A DNA stretch of 64,000 bases from contig JAEILZ010000001.1 in NCBI GenBank assembly GCA_018873225.1, positions 4,154,001 to 4,218,000 on the forward strand. Direction: 5' to 3'. The first letter of the stretch is position 1. Each line of letters begins with the position of its first letter. Below are positions 25,348 through 37,000 of this stretch, piece after piece. The DNA comes from [Phialemoniopsis] sp. UDSM-2020. Lineage: Eukaryota > Ascomycota > Sordariomycetes > Thyridiales > Thyridiaceae. The notes beneath the pieces were generated by a model. The model had not been told where the DNA came from, searched no databases, and saw nothing but the letters and a program-made list of their open reading frames with translations. Both the position numbers and the translations under genes were made by a program.

Positions 25348-25953
25348 CGGAAAGCTCCCTCTCGTCCCGCAGTGGGCGTCATGCTAGCCAGTCCGGCCTG
25401 CGTGTGTACACTAGTCTTAGATTTTATCCTATTTTCCTTGACGGGTTCATGTATAGATTTCTTTTAGATATTCAGGGTGACAGAGAATAGGAATAACACT
25501 ATAATAAGTTCAGGATTTCTTTTGACATCTGTAAAGTATCAAATGATCTCATTCATGCACATTCGGGGATTGCTTTGGGAAAGTATTTTTTATTGTTGTA
25601 TCTATCTACAGAACTACATCACCGTCCATTGCCGCGTTCTCGATACCTTGCTGCTGATGACCTGGACAGCATACCAAATTATGACACGGGCATCACTGAG
25701 AGATTTACGAGCGCAGACAAGGTAACGGTCTGAAAGAGAGCCGAGATACACCACGTACCTTTTAGAGTATGTGGATGAAAATTGCGAAACGTAGCACGCA
25801 CATAAACGCCAGCATAACAAAGCGTGATCAAACCATTCCAAGTTAAAGTGTCATACGTCAAGTGATTACAAAAGAGATATAGACAAAGAGGTGCGTTATC
25901 CAGCACCGACGAATGGACTAAAGAGTTAAACACACGCCTATCCCCAGATCTAC
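25348..25953. other. Convergent 3' region, transporter / SRC1
   Basis: This is an AT-rich stretch between two stops. It presumably contains both 3' UTRs and terminators. No gene is seen. Confidence 0.55.
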
Positions 25954-28266
25954 TCAATAGATCGGCCTAGGCTCCTCCCACCGTCGATGGATGCCCGACC
26001 GATCATGGCCCTTCTCGGCCATCTCCGAAATGGGGGTCTTGACATCCTCGTCCTCCTCCTCCTTCACACCGGGACCAAACGAGACTCGGCCGCTGCGTCG
26101 CCGACGCGCGCTCAGCTCGCCGCCAGCCGTGAGACTGGCGGTAGGGCCGATCCACTCCCACGCGCGTCCGACCTCACCATTGCGTCCTTCGCGCTGGCCG
26201 GTCCGCACATTGCTGTTCTGCTCCACGACGGGCCGGACGCGCTGCCATACACGCTCGCGCTCGGCGAGGGAGTGCATGGCGCGAAGAACGTCATCGCGCA
26301 GATTCGGGAGGAAGAGGAATGGGTCCTCGGAACCGTCGTCATAAGCGATCTCCTTCTGCGCAGACAGCTTGTCCATGACGATATCTACGAGGGTGGGTAT
26401 CTGCGCGGTAGTAGCGCGGTGGGAACGGTACCGCGACCGCGCGTAGAAGAGACCACCGGTAGAGAGGATCACAAGGAGAAGATAGAGTCGAAATCGTTCG
26501 AATCCGAGTCGGAGGGAGCGGCGGACCGCACAGGTGAGCGGAAGGCGAGCGAGAGAGGTGGACGAGAGTCTGGAGTTTGGAATGCCTCCGGAATTGGGGG
26601 TTCTACAGGGCCAGCGGGGGGGCTGGTTAGTCGGCCTCAGGTCAGAAATGTTGTATGTGAAATCCCCCGGGTTCAAGGCAAATGTGCGCTGCCCGAAGAG
26701 GGAAACGCGACACATGGGAATAACTGGGGTAGGAGGGTGTGTGACTTACTGCTGGATCTCTACCTCAACTTCGTCCCTCTCCTTGATTTCTCCCAAAGCC
26801 GCAGCCCAGAGATCATCGAACTCTTGCTTGTCCAGCTTCTTGCTTCTCTTCTCACTAATGACCTCCTTCAACTCCTGCTCGTTGATGGCAGGTGTCTTGG
26901 AGTGCTCTCCCTCTTCGTCAACGAGCTCACCACACTCAAACTTGGCCCGACGGTCTCGCAGCTCCTCGACTGCCTTGTCGGCCACGGCCTTAACGCGGCG
27001 CACCTTCTCACCATCGGGCTCGCAGGTGGGCGGCAGGGGAATCAGACCACCAACTGACAGCGGATGGGCCTTCAGGATGTAGTCGTCATCGCACTTAACG
27101 GAGAAGTCATCGTAGCAGGTCGCATGAACAGGGCAGGGCTCACACTGCGGCTCAAGGGTTGTCTGGACCGAGGAGGGAACCTCGACTTCGGAGAGCCACT
27201 CGGCCACTTTGCTGTCGGCCGCCCATGCCGGTAGTTGGAGGTTGAGGTTCGGAGGGATGATTGACTGTGCCGGCCTGCCTACGCCGCAATATCCGACAGC
27301 GATCTTCTCCTGTCGGTACCATGCACCGTAGGCACCCAGCAAGGTGAGTACAAGTACCCAGAGCGGTGTTGCCAGGCTTGTACCTCGGCGGGCGGGCTTC
27401 GGTTGTCGCGCCAGCGGACCTCGTTCAGCCTCTTCCTGCGCGAGCTCCAATTGCTCGTCAGGAGTGAACTCCTCTCCAGCTTCGACGACCGCCGGCTCGG
27501 GTGTCTTGGGGGCCTTTCTGGCCAGCGGTATCTCGTAAGTTTTGGAGTATTTGGAAGACTTGTCGGGCGAGGCCACCGGTCCATCAGTTCGCCTCCTCGC
27601 AGTCGAGCTGGCGGCAAGTTTCGTGTTCTCCGCCCCTGTAGTCCTGCGCCGATTGCTAGGAGTCTTGACTGGTGGTGGAGAGCTGCCGCTCTGGAAAGGG
27701 TTGTCGCTGGTGAAGACACTCGCATCTTCTGCTGCGCTTTCCTGAAGCAAGTTGTCCTCGTCGCGCTCTTCTTCCTTGATCTGGGGAGTCTTTGTCCTAG
27801 ATCTGCGAACTGACTTAGGGGGCTCTACCTCCGGCAAGTCATCTTCGTCTGATGCTGGAGCAAGCTGTCGGCTCGTGGAGCGGGCTTGCCTCTTGCGCGG
27901 GCTTCGCAGCTCGGGCGCATGTTCCGGCTCTTCGGACTCCTGCTTCACGCGACTGGATTTCCTCGGCGATTTAGCTCTTGTGACTGTCGGCGGGGGCATG
28001 AGCTCGTGATCATCAAAGCTCGCTGAGCTCTGCGACTCAACGTCGACGATTCCCCGGCTGGACCGTTTCGCCCGGGTACGCTGGGTAAGAATCTTCTTGG
28101 ACTGCGGTACGACATTCTCATTGAAGAGATCGATCAGCTGCTGCTTTTTGGCGGTCGCGGGGTAGTTGATATTGTATGTAACGAGGATAGATCGTAGCCG
28201 TGGGACGGTCAACGACTTGGGGTCGAAGCCCGTCTGGAGGTAGTCGACACTCTCTGTGTCCGACAT
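25954..28266 (-). CDS. SRC1: Inner nuclear membrane LEM/HeH protein Src1 (Heh1/MAN1 family)
   Basis: Two minus-strand exons (28266-26750, 26602-25954) encode about 721 residues. Residues 15-55 (DPKSLTVPRLRSILVTYNINYPA...LIDLFNENV) are the helix-extension-helix LEM-like domain. A long basic, Ser/Pro-rich nucleoplasmic linker follows, with likely nuclear-localisation clusters. Membrane span 1 is at about 298-316 (LATPLWVLVLTLLGAYGAW). The luminal MAN1/Src1 domain has conserved cysteines (CEPCPVHATCYDDFSVKC). Span 2 is at about 543-559, in exon 2, and then comes a C-terminal winged-helix-like domain. The protein tethers chromatin, rDNA or telomeres to the inner nuclear membrane and works with nuclear-pore quality control. 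The intron (147 nt) begins right after codons for EIQQ. If retained, it stops translation at once, leaving out span 2. The exon join CAA at the acceptor after CTAAC restores the frame. Confidence 0.88.
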
Positions 28267-29272
28267 GGTGTTGATAAGAAGGTATCACCAAAGCCACCGC
28301 GCAAACAGATTTCACAGAGCAGGCTGATGCGAAATCACCGGGACTGGGAAAGATTTTGCAAAGCACACTCCTCTCAGTTTTGGCTAGTCAGCGTCTAGAG
28401 GGATGATGATGACAGCATCAGCTATGCAACTATGAGTTCCCTCTGGTGCTGTTTGCGACGGGCTCGCTTTGTGAATTGGTGAAAAAAGTTCCCAAGCACC
28501 CCTCCAAGCACGGATGCAATTGAATCGGAATGGAAGAATGGCGCATGCAGATGGAAAGCGTGGCAGGTGGGGAGGGAAAGGGTTCGATGTGCTGTTGATT
28601 ATGATGATGTAGCGGGTTTAGCTTGGTTGTCTGTAGCAACCCGGGTCTTTTATTGAGGGAGAGTGGGGAGAATACAGGGAAACAAAGCGCCAGACAGGTG
28701 GAGGAGAAGAACGGGAGGGAGCTTGGGCCAGAGGACGCCGCCACACCAAACGCCACAAAACCACCACCCAACAACCTTTTCGTATGACTCAGCATTGTGG
28801 CAAACTCCTGCTCAAGCACCATTCACAGTCCTCGCAGCAGTGTCCTGGATTTATCATCATGTCACTAAGAATCAGTCTAGACACAGCAGCGGCCTCTTTT
28901 GCATTCATTAGCCTGGCAAGGCATATTTTCATATGCTTGACAGACAACAAGACGGAACTAATGGAAATCTCCAGCCATGCTTCAGGGAGAACGACCCTTA
29001 TTTTCCCGGGTGCACAAAGCTGACTAACACAGACATTCACTTACACAATTGACACGCAGGCACAAATGTATCACGAGAGAAGATGGGGCAAGTATGTTCA
29101 AAGTAGATATTATGTATTGAGATTTTTTCGTGGAGGTTTACTTCCCCTTAGGGGATTTATTTCTTGTTGTTCATGATCATCTCCTCAACGCCAAACGCCC
29201 AAGCAAAACAATATCCACGCTCCTAGCTATCGTCGCAGGACAATGTGATACGTATCTCACGGGCTCACAGGC
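28267..29272. other. SRC1 promoter and Hsp20 3' region
   Basis: The right end is the 3' UTR of the Hsp20 gene and the left end is the SRC1 promoter. Frames at 28430-29040 overlap on both strands and have no recognisable features. Confidence 0.5.
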
Positions 29273-30454
29273 TTAGAGGATATCAACCTTCTTCACCTCG
29301 GTCCACTCCCTCTCCACGGTCGGCACCTTGACCAGCAGCACGCCGTCCTCCATCTTGGCCGTGATGCCGTCCCCGTCGACCTCGTCCTTCTCCCCCTCCT
29401 TCTCCTTCTCCCTGTACTCCTCCTCCTCATCGGCGGGCGGCAGCTTCACCTCCCTCTTGAAGACGCCGACGCTCCTCTCGCCGTTGACGAGGCCCTTGAG
29501 GAAGTCCTCGCTGCCGGGCCGGTACACGACGCCCGACACGGTCAGCGTGCCGCGGTCCGCGTCCCAGTGGACGCCGACGTCCTCCTTCTTGGCGCCGGGG
29601 AGCGCAAAGTGCAGCACCCAACCGCCCTCGGTGCGGAAGGTGTCGACGGGCGGCGTGAAGGTCTCGATGTCGTCATCGACGACGCCCTCGGTGTCTCTGT
29701 CCTGGCTGTTCGAGGCCTCGGCGTTGTCCGCGCCCTGCTGGGCGGCGCGGTCGATGTAGTCGCGCAGGTTCTGCGCAAAGGGGTGCGAGGCAAGCGCCTG
29801 GATCATGGGGTCGAAGTCCCAGGCTCCGCCGCGGCCACCGCGTCGTCCGCGAGGGCCGCCGAACCAACCTCCGCCGAAGGGCCAGCCACCCCGACCGTGA
29901 TGAGGGCCGGGACCGTATGGGCCGTGTCTGAAGTGTCCGCGCGGTCCACCACGTCCACCGCGGCAACCGCCGCGATGCGGGCCGGGGCCATGATGGTGAC
30001 GGCCGTGGGGGTGAGGGTGGTGAGGATGGCCACCACGAGGCGGCGGTGGTGGGTGCTCGGCACCAGGTCCTTCATGGACCGTCTCGGGCGAGCCTTCCTT
30101 TTCGTTCATGGGTGTGTCCTCGCCAGCTGCCTCGCGTTGTGTCTCGGGAGCAGGTCGCTCTGTCTCGTCGTTCTCGTTGTCATTCTCGTTGTAATGGGGA
30201 GGCCAGGCTCCGTTCCGATCCCAAGGGCCTCCAAACGGTCCAAAGGGAGGGAAGTCGCCTCTGCCAAAGCCACCGAAGAATGGGTGACCGCCGGGACCTC
30301 CGCCGAAGAAGAAGTTGCCGCCTCCAGAAGTGCGGTCAACACCAGCGCCGGGGCCTCCTGAGCCACGGCCGCCGCTGGGATCAAAGGAGCGAGCAAAGTC
30401 CCAGAAGTTGTTGGCCTGGGAGCCATAGTGAGGTGGGGGTCCGTTCCAAGCCAT
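29273..30454 (-). CDS. Large Hsp20/alpha-crystallin chaperone with Gly/His-rich N terminus
   Basis: An intronless gene of 393 codons. The alpha-crystallin domain spans about 267-385: FTPPVDTFRTEGGWVLHFALPGAKKEDVGV, LTVSGVVYRPGSE, VFKREVKLP and DGVLLVKVP. The C terminus ends VDIL, matching the short hydrophobic tail motif used in oligomer assembly. Small heat-shock proteins hold unfolding proteins as ATP-independent chaperones. Two features are unusual. The N-terminal region of about 260 residues is rich in Gly, Phe, His, Pro and Arg (GGPRG, HHGPGPH, RGGRGG), and a very acidic insert (about 342-362, DEEEEYREKEKEGEK...) lies between the last strands. Fungal Hsp30-type proteins carry a similar charged insert, but most are much shorter overall. 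An FWDFARSFDP motif near the start resembles the N-terminal helix of small Hsps. Heat induction is expected but not shown. Confidence 0.85.
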   Translation of the reverse strand: MAWNGPPPHYGSQANNFWDFARSFDPSGGRGSGGPGAGVDRTSGGGNFFFGGGPGGHPFFGGFGRGDFPPFGPFGGPWDRNGAWPPHYNENDNENDETERPAPETQREAAGEDTPMNEKEGSPETVHEGPGAEHPPPPPRGGHPHHPHPHGRHHHGPGPHRGGCRGGRGGPRGHFRHGPYGPGPHHGRGGWPFGGGWFGGPRGRRGGRGGAWDFDPMIQALASHPFAQNLRDYIDRAAQQGADNAEASNSQDRDTEGVVDDDIETFTPPVDTFRTEGGWVLHFALPGAKKEDVGVHWDADRGTLTVSGVVYRPGSEDFLKGLVNGERSVGVFKREVKLPPADEEEEYREKEKEGEKDEVDGDGITAKMEDGVLLVKVPTVEREWTEVKKVDIL

Positions 30455-31893
30455 ACTTGATTGCGTTTCTCGGATCAGATTGCAGGTTAGAATAGGTAGT
30501 AGTGATGGTGTGTAAATGTGAAATCGAAGTATCGATGGGAGAAGGGGAAGAACGAAAACAGAGAGTCGTAGGAGATGGTGCTCAGGTTATATACACAGAT
30601 CACACTTACTCAAGGCAAACAGACGAACTACGTAGTCTGCCACATAACCTCCCTACCTACCTGATCGCCGTGATGCACACATGCCATAGCACTTAGCTGC
30701 TAGTCACCGGGAGGCAAATCGCGAAAGTCAGTCATTGACCAGTGGGCAGATAGTGGTCTGCGTGTGTGGGTGTACGTAACCCCCGACCGGGGAACACATC
30801 AGAAGCCACTCGAAGCAGATTGCTACTCAAGCCCCTTGGACGAAGAGCAACAAGTGTGTGTGTAGGCAAGTCGAGGTTGCCACGCGGCCGCGCAAGCCAA
30901 ATGTCAGAAGGGGTGTGACGAGACTTAGGCGGGGGTTGCGGGAGTTGGCGCGGGCCTTAAAAAGTTGGCGGCGCCTCGAGACCACCGACGTCCGACCTGC
31001 CCGGAATCATTTGGAAACGTTTCGGACCCGAGTCTAGGACAAAACTCATCGACCTTTCTCGACGGCAACTCTGTCGGGGATTCATACAAAAACTTCCACG
31101 AAAGACTATGGCTTTCTTTTGTGAGCCCGTTCAATTCGGAACGCTCTGGATCGTATAGCTGCGTGGTTCGGATCCGTCCTGTGAATACTTACTTGTCTTT
31201 GCACAAACCCATCGACTAGTACCCAAGTATTTCGCCACCTTAGGTTCCATCTAGGTCTACCTAAAGTACGCAAGTCTCCGCCAACATTGTATGACTCCTA
31301 CCGCGTTTCGTTTCGTGACAGACATCAAGTCGTACAAACATCTGTCGTCTCATTTCCAGAAGCAAGTTACACAGTTGCGCAGAATCTATACGTCTTCTCT
31401 AATCATTTAGGTATCTATCTCTACTCAGTTTCAGATTTTGAAGACGAGGAGGATATTCAATCCAATGGATGTTCTCTACAAGACAGTCAAATACAAATGC
31501 TCACCGCCGGTGGCATTTCGCCTTATATCAGATACACATTATCGCTCATTGCTCTATCGAGCGAACAAGCCTGGTTCACTTGTGCGATAGATGCAGCAAG
31601 TGAGCACACCCTGTCCAAGTTTGGAAATCCCTCCATATCCCTGTATCAGTTGCAGATCGAAGCTGCCGCCGTAGAATTCAAAACACTTCCGAACCGCCGA
31701 ATATAGCAATATCGCAAGTGTTGCCAGGTATCTCTCACTCATCCGCCCTCCAAATGCCGTTCCAGTAACTTGAAATGATGATGCTGCCCCAAAATCAAAC
31801 TGTCCCAGACCCCAAAACGCCTTGAAACCAATAGTATCGTTCATGTTTATTCTGGCATCATCCCATCCTCCAGCAGTGCTAGTCTCGCCAGCT
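30455..31893. other. Hsp20 promoter and NUC-1 3' region
   Basis: A CCCCT stress-response-type pentamer lies at 30832-30836. I found no clear GAAnnTTC heat-shock element. A frame at 31287-31706 (+) overlaps one at 31554-31844 (-). Neither has a recognisable domain. Confidence 0.4.
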
Positions 31894-34006
31894 TTAAGCT
31901 TGAAGAGACAGCTTCTTCTCAGCCTCGTCGGCGCGCTTGTTCGCCTCCTCGACTTCCTGCTTCAGCTGCTTAATATAATCAATCGCCAGCTCGACAGTGC
32001 TCGCTTTGCTGTTTGGCACGCTGTTGGCACCGTTCTTCGCGTCTTTCTTGCTGTCGCTACCTTCACCCTCGCTATCCTTGAGGACTGACTTGGGAAGCAG
32101 TGTTGCAATTTCTTGGAGAGCCGAATTGATGCGGTTCCTCCGTCCCTGTTCAGCGATCTTGTGAGACGTCCTCTTTGACGTCAGATTTGTCGAGAGCTCG
32201 CTGGGATATGAAACGCCGGGTACAGTGTTTCCCTCAAGGATATTTTGATAGTTGGATTTGGAAGCAAGTAACAGCGAAGCAGTGTCCTCGGCCGTCGTGC
32301 CGCCAGGGAGGAGAGGCTTGATGTTGGGCGAGATTTTGGGCCTGAGAGCAGGTGACACATGCACAGAGGCCACGCTTCCCCGCTTCTTGCTGCCTCGAGG
32401 GAGCATCTGTGGCGTTTTCCTCAGGGACCCAGAAGGCGGGCCTGGGGTCAGCTGGGGGCTAGCGGTCGCTGACCCGGGCGCGGGAGGCTTGGCAAAGGTG
32501 GCTGGGGAGAGTGTGGGATGAGGACCGGGAGTCTTGGTTGACATCGGCGAAAGAGCGGGCGATTGAGTTTGCGACCTGGGCTCGAGCGTGCGCGGCGTGG
32601 GCTTCTGGAACGTCGCGTTCACCGACTCCGGGAGCTCAAACATTTCGATGTGCTCGTTTGCAGCTGGCTCCTGACTCGTTGCCCTACTGCTTGACTTGTT
32701 GGCCTTGGGCGAGGGCAACTTCATCAGCGACGCCGGCGTGGCGGGGGAGGGCTGGCCAGGTAGAATAGGATGTGCGTGCGCGGACGCGGCGTTCTGCGGC
32801 CCCATATACGGAGAAGGGCGCGCTGATTTCGATTTGGGCACTGGAGGTGGCGGCATGTCACTCAGGTTCTGAGGAGAGACGGAGCCATTCTCGGAATCAG
32901 TGGTACCTCCGAAGGCGATGGAGTGAGACGGCTGAGGTGCAGGAGGAGGGAGCTGAGACATCTGCTGGTCCCGCGACTCGAGGTCCTCGACAACCTGGTT
33001 CAGAGCCTGCTGCGACTTCATAGTAGGCGTGGTCAATGTTTTCCTTCGCTGGGCCTTGGTGATGGGAGATGACTTGACGGTACTCTTCCTTGTCTTGGTA
33101 GTGTTTGATTTCCTGAGCTTCTTTACCACCTCAGCAGAGGTCGGTGCTGCGGGCCCCGGGAGCGATTCCAGCTCCATATCCACTGGCGAGTTGGTACTTG
33201 ACAGCCGATGATCGAAACCAGCATTGGGGTCGTTCTGTGCATGCAGAGCGGGAGACGTCAGGGGACTGAAGTAGGCCCCGGGTACAGTGAACTGTGTATC
33301 GATTGCGAACTGTGACTCGAGAGGTGTCACTGCTGGCGAAACGAGAGGAGTGAAGGACATCTATAGAGTCACTTTAGTCAACAATTCCCTATCTGGGGCC
33401 CATTAGCAAGACGATAAGGTGACGTACATCCTGCTCCTTGAGCTGCGAGTACCGATCGTACATGGCCTGTTGCCGATTCTGCTCATGTGGGCTATAGAAC
33501 TGGGTGCCGGCCTGCAGTTCAAGGCTTTGAGGCGTCGGCGGCACCACGTGGTTTTGGTGCTGTTGCCGAACGAAGAAGGCGGCGTGCTGCTCCTCTATGT
33601 GTCGCTGGGCTTGTTGGATCCTTTGCTGCTGCAGATACTGGATCTGTGCGTCGATCTCGGCCATCGCCTCACTCGGCGTCGGCGGTGGCATCAAGCTGGC
33701 GGGTATACTGGACAGCGGCGCTGCAGTAGTAACATTGTGCATTTGGCCGTGCATGCCATTGTCGAGGCGCGGCATCATACTGCCGTTCTCAGTGCCGCCC
33801 ATGGCGGTATCGATAGATTCCCTCGACTGGGATTGGGGGATATGGCCCCCATTTGCGTTCTGAAACTCAGAGAAGTCGAATTGCAGGCCCTCGGCCATGT
33901 TTCCTATCCCATTCATGTCGAGAAATTGCTGGAATTCGTCATCCGGACCACCAAGATGCAGACCATGGTCCGGGCCTTCCCAGTTGTTGGAACCCATCAT
34001 GGCCAT
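31894..34006 (-). CDS. nuc-1: bHLH phosphate-response regulator, NUC-1/Pho4/PalcA-like
   Basis: Two minus-strand exons (34006-33428, 33360-31894) join in phase 0 and predict 681 residues. The C-terminal bHLH is at about 588-663: SKRTSHKIAEQGRRNRINSA as basic region and helix 1, a loop with acidic and Ser/Lys residues, then STVELAIDYIKQLKQEV and a coiled-coil end. His593, Glu597 and Arg601 are spaced as the H-E-R residues with which Pho4 reads CACGTG. The segment just upstream (SPNIKPLLPG...ASLLLASKSNYQNILEG) matches the region of NUC-1 through which the cyclin-CDK PREG/PGOV negative factors act. YFSPLTSPALHAQ is another block I associate with NUC-1-type proteins. Gln- and Pro-rich stretches make up the rest. 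It should activate phosphatase and phosphate-permease genes under phosphate starvation. Over 5 kb of gene-free DNA lies upstream. Confidence 0.85.
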
Positions 34007-37000
34007 TTTAACCAGTGGAGATGATTTGCACTGTAGAACGCAGCGGCTTTCCGATTCTCAAAACACCGCCTTCGATCGGTCAATCAACAAGGCGTATCCT
34101 GGACAAGATCACTTTACTTGCCCGCAGGTGGGCAGACTGACTGCTCGCTGCGGTTTGAAAGATTAAAGAATGAGGGAGAGAGAGGGGTGGTGATCAACGG
34201 TTTGGGTGGCTCACGGGCGCACGCAGTCGGCAGGAATCGGCAGGGAATGGATGTGCTGCCTCTCAGGCTGGATTTCGTTATCGATTGCGGGGTGTCTATT
34301 GCAAGGCTCCGGGCTTTAAACTCGTGGTCAAAGGCGAGCGCAAAAAAATGGTGTTATTGCATTGACGGGAGAGTCGTTTGAGACGGGTTGAACGGTCTTC
34401 GGAAGACACAAACGAGAGGAAGATCAAATCGACAGTGAGAGACGGAAAGATGGAGATGGAGATGGAGATGGGGGCGCCAGTATGATCGGATCGAGACCGA
34501 CTCGAGACCTGCTGGACGAGGAGGCAGAGGACCCAAGGGAAAGAACGACGGCCGCGGCGGGTTGGGGAGATGGTGGGGGTGCCTCTTTCCCTGTCTGTAG
34601 TAGTGAGGGTCTAATTGGTACTTCGCGTCCTTTTCACCTCTCTCCGGCTTTCTCCCATCGTATCGTCGCATCAATGTATCGACGGGCCTCTGTGCTGCAG
34701 CGAAATACTTACCTAAAGAGACGCTGTGGGCGGGTGGGATTACCAGGTTCTCTAGCGGTCATTTTTCACGCAGAATGGCCTGTGCACCCCCCAGCGAGCC
34801 CCGAAAAAAAAAGAGGAGCGCCCACCCGAGCCACCCAGACAGCAGCGAGACTTTCGTGCAACCCTTCTATTTTCCTCTCAGTTGTTGCACCTCGTCCGTC
34901 GAATCAGCGATCAAGAGACTAGGGTGCCTGGCCGCAGTTAATCTGGCAATGCTTCACCCATCCATCTCACATGCTCTAGCCATCTTCAGCAGGTCTCCAA
35001 TGGAGCAGCAAGCAGCCATCAGCTCGGTGTGTGCCTGCATCTCTACTCGCAGTCATCGGTCGACCCTCATTGTCTATCGGTCAGTAGGCGCCACTTGACG
35101 GGATCGACGCCTACTCAGTCTTTGTACCGGTTCTTGTCTGTCTCTCCTGCTCATCAACTGACTGATTGAAAGTCAGGACCCAGTTCACAATTTTTTTTCC
35201 CATGGTCAAGCTTACCCAAAATGGTGAGGCTTTAACAGGTGGGACCATGGGTGTGGATTCCTCTGAATGGCGTTTCGGTTGGATCGAGCTAACGGGCGAC
35301 TGTCCACTTTCATGGAAGACCCTGAGATCATACCAAGAGCTCGGAGTGCTGGAAATATCATTACTGTCAAGTTGGTAGGCGGCCAAAATGCCGCCGGCGT
35401 GCCTAGTGTCCGGCCGGCCGTCGACATGGGCTGCCTTGGTTTGGACTGATGTTGACCAGTGCCATGCACTGAGCACCTGGAAGCCCACCCTCTCACGCCT
35501 CCAAGCTTATTCCCAAACTCCACCGAACAAGGTCAACCGCGCGAGTCGTGCCAAAGACCGCCGGACCCGGTTCTGTTTCCCTATCCAAAGTTGGCCGGCG
35601 AAGGAGCACTAGCACCAAGCTGGACAAAGATCCAGGCAAAGCTGCCGTCTTCCAATAGTTCCCGAACGACAGACGCACTGGCCAATGGCCTGGCCGGGTA
35701 TTACTCTCGATGGAGAGATCTCTGGGATAGCAGATCCCAGCCAGCAGGGCAGAAAGCCACACCGTCTAATTTGACCACACCACACCCAGAGAACTGCTCA
35801 CCTAATTCCTCCGCCGCCTTACAAGTCGTTCGACCCCATCGCAGGAGTCTCGAGATGATGATCATGAGGCTTTGCACCCCAATGCACCCGTGACAACAAC
35901 CCTGGACGGCTGACGTACTGGAAACCCCACGACCTGATGCCTCTCGCGGGTTTGAGAAGGCTTGGGAGTGGGGGTCACATTTTACGCCGTTGAGCGTTCA
36001 CCTTGCTGCAACCAGGCTTGCCAGGGTGATTCCTGCAGGTACCTAGATGATCCGTAGGGAATTTCAATCTCCCTTTCGGAAGAAATCGACCGTAGCGCGC
36101 TGTCAAGCTTGTCTTCACCGCCCAAAACCTGCGGCCTCAAGAGAGCTGCGTAACTAGGAAGCTTGCAGACTGATATTGAAACACTTAGTCTAGTCTCACA
36201 GAGCGATGTCTCCAATTGTCCATCTCCTGGCAAACCGGACAAAAGACGCCGTCACAGAAGCCATGCCCGTCTCGTACCTATTGCAGCAGCCCGCACAAGC
36301 CGCAGCCCATTTTCACGGGTAGTGTGGGGAGTGGTGCACAAGTATCCTTGTCCAAGCACGCCATGTAGCCAACCAGGGCATCCACATAACATCCCACAGG
36401 ACCAATCCTACCTCGGTCGCCATGCAGGGAAGTCTTGACGGCACCAACTTCGTCTTCTATGCATGGTCCGCGGCGTGTTGCAACCATTTGCAAGACGCAA
36501 ATACGCTAATACAACGAGAGCTGAAAAGAAGACGCAGCCATGTCCCCCTTCCCCTTTTCCTTCCAGAAGGCCATACTACGGGGGCTAGAAGGTCCAACAA
36601 GACGAGAGCCAGTCACGATGCAGCCAATGGTGAGCCATGGGTATGGCTTCAAGCAAGCCACCTTAGTCAAGCTTGTGACGCCTCCCCCGGACACAGCGAC
36701 ATCATGCGGTCCGTGGGGGTTCTAATGCGACGTTTGCGATTCCGTACGTAGTTGAAGTTAAGGCTTGGTGAAAGAACTGGGATTTGAGATTTGAGCCAAA
36801 GAGGATCTTCAATGCAGGTATTGACGAGCGGACACCGGGCGAGAATGTCCTATTCTCGTGCTCTGGCAGTCTGGCTTATTGGTACCTACCAGTGCTGACA
36901 GTAAGTACGGAGTATGTACATACACTTTGGAATGGGTCGGCCTCGGAGGGCCATCCGGTCGAGACCGAGGCGGTCCGCCAATCCTCTGGGTCGGGGCTGG

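Noticed and set aside
25987..27057. 356-codon plus-strand frame opposite SRC1
   Set aside because: It spans both SRC1 exons and the intron on the antisense strand. The SRC1 domains decide the strand.
31287..31844. Possible small gene between Hsp20 and NUC-1
   Set aside because: Frames on both strands overlap and neither shows a domain or clear splice partners.
34448..34470. GATGGA-type run
   Set aside because: Only about three units. Ordinary simple sequence.
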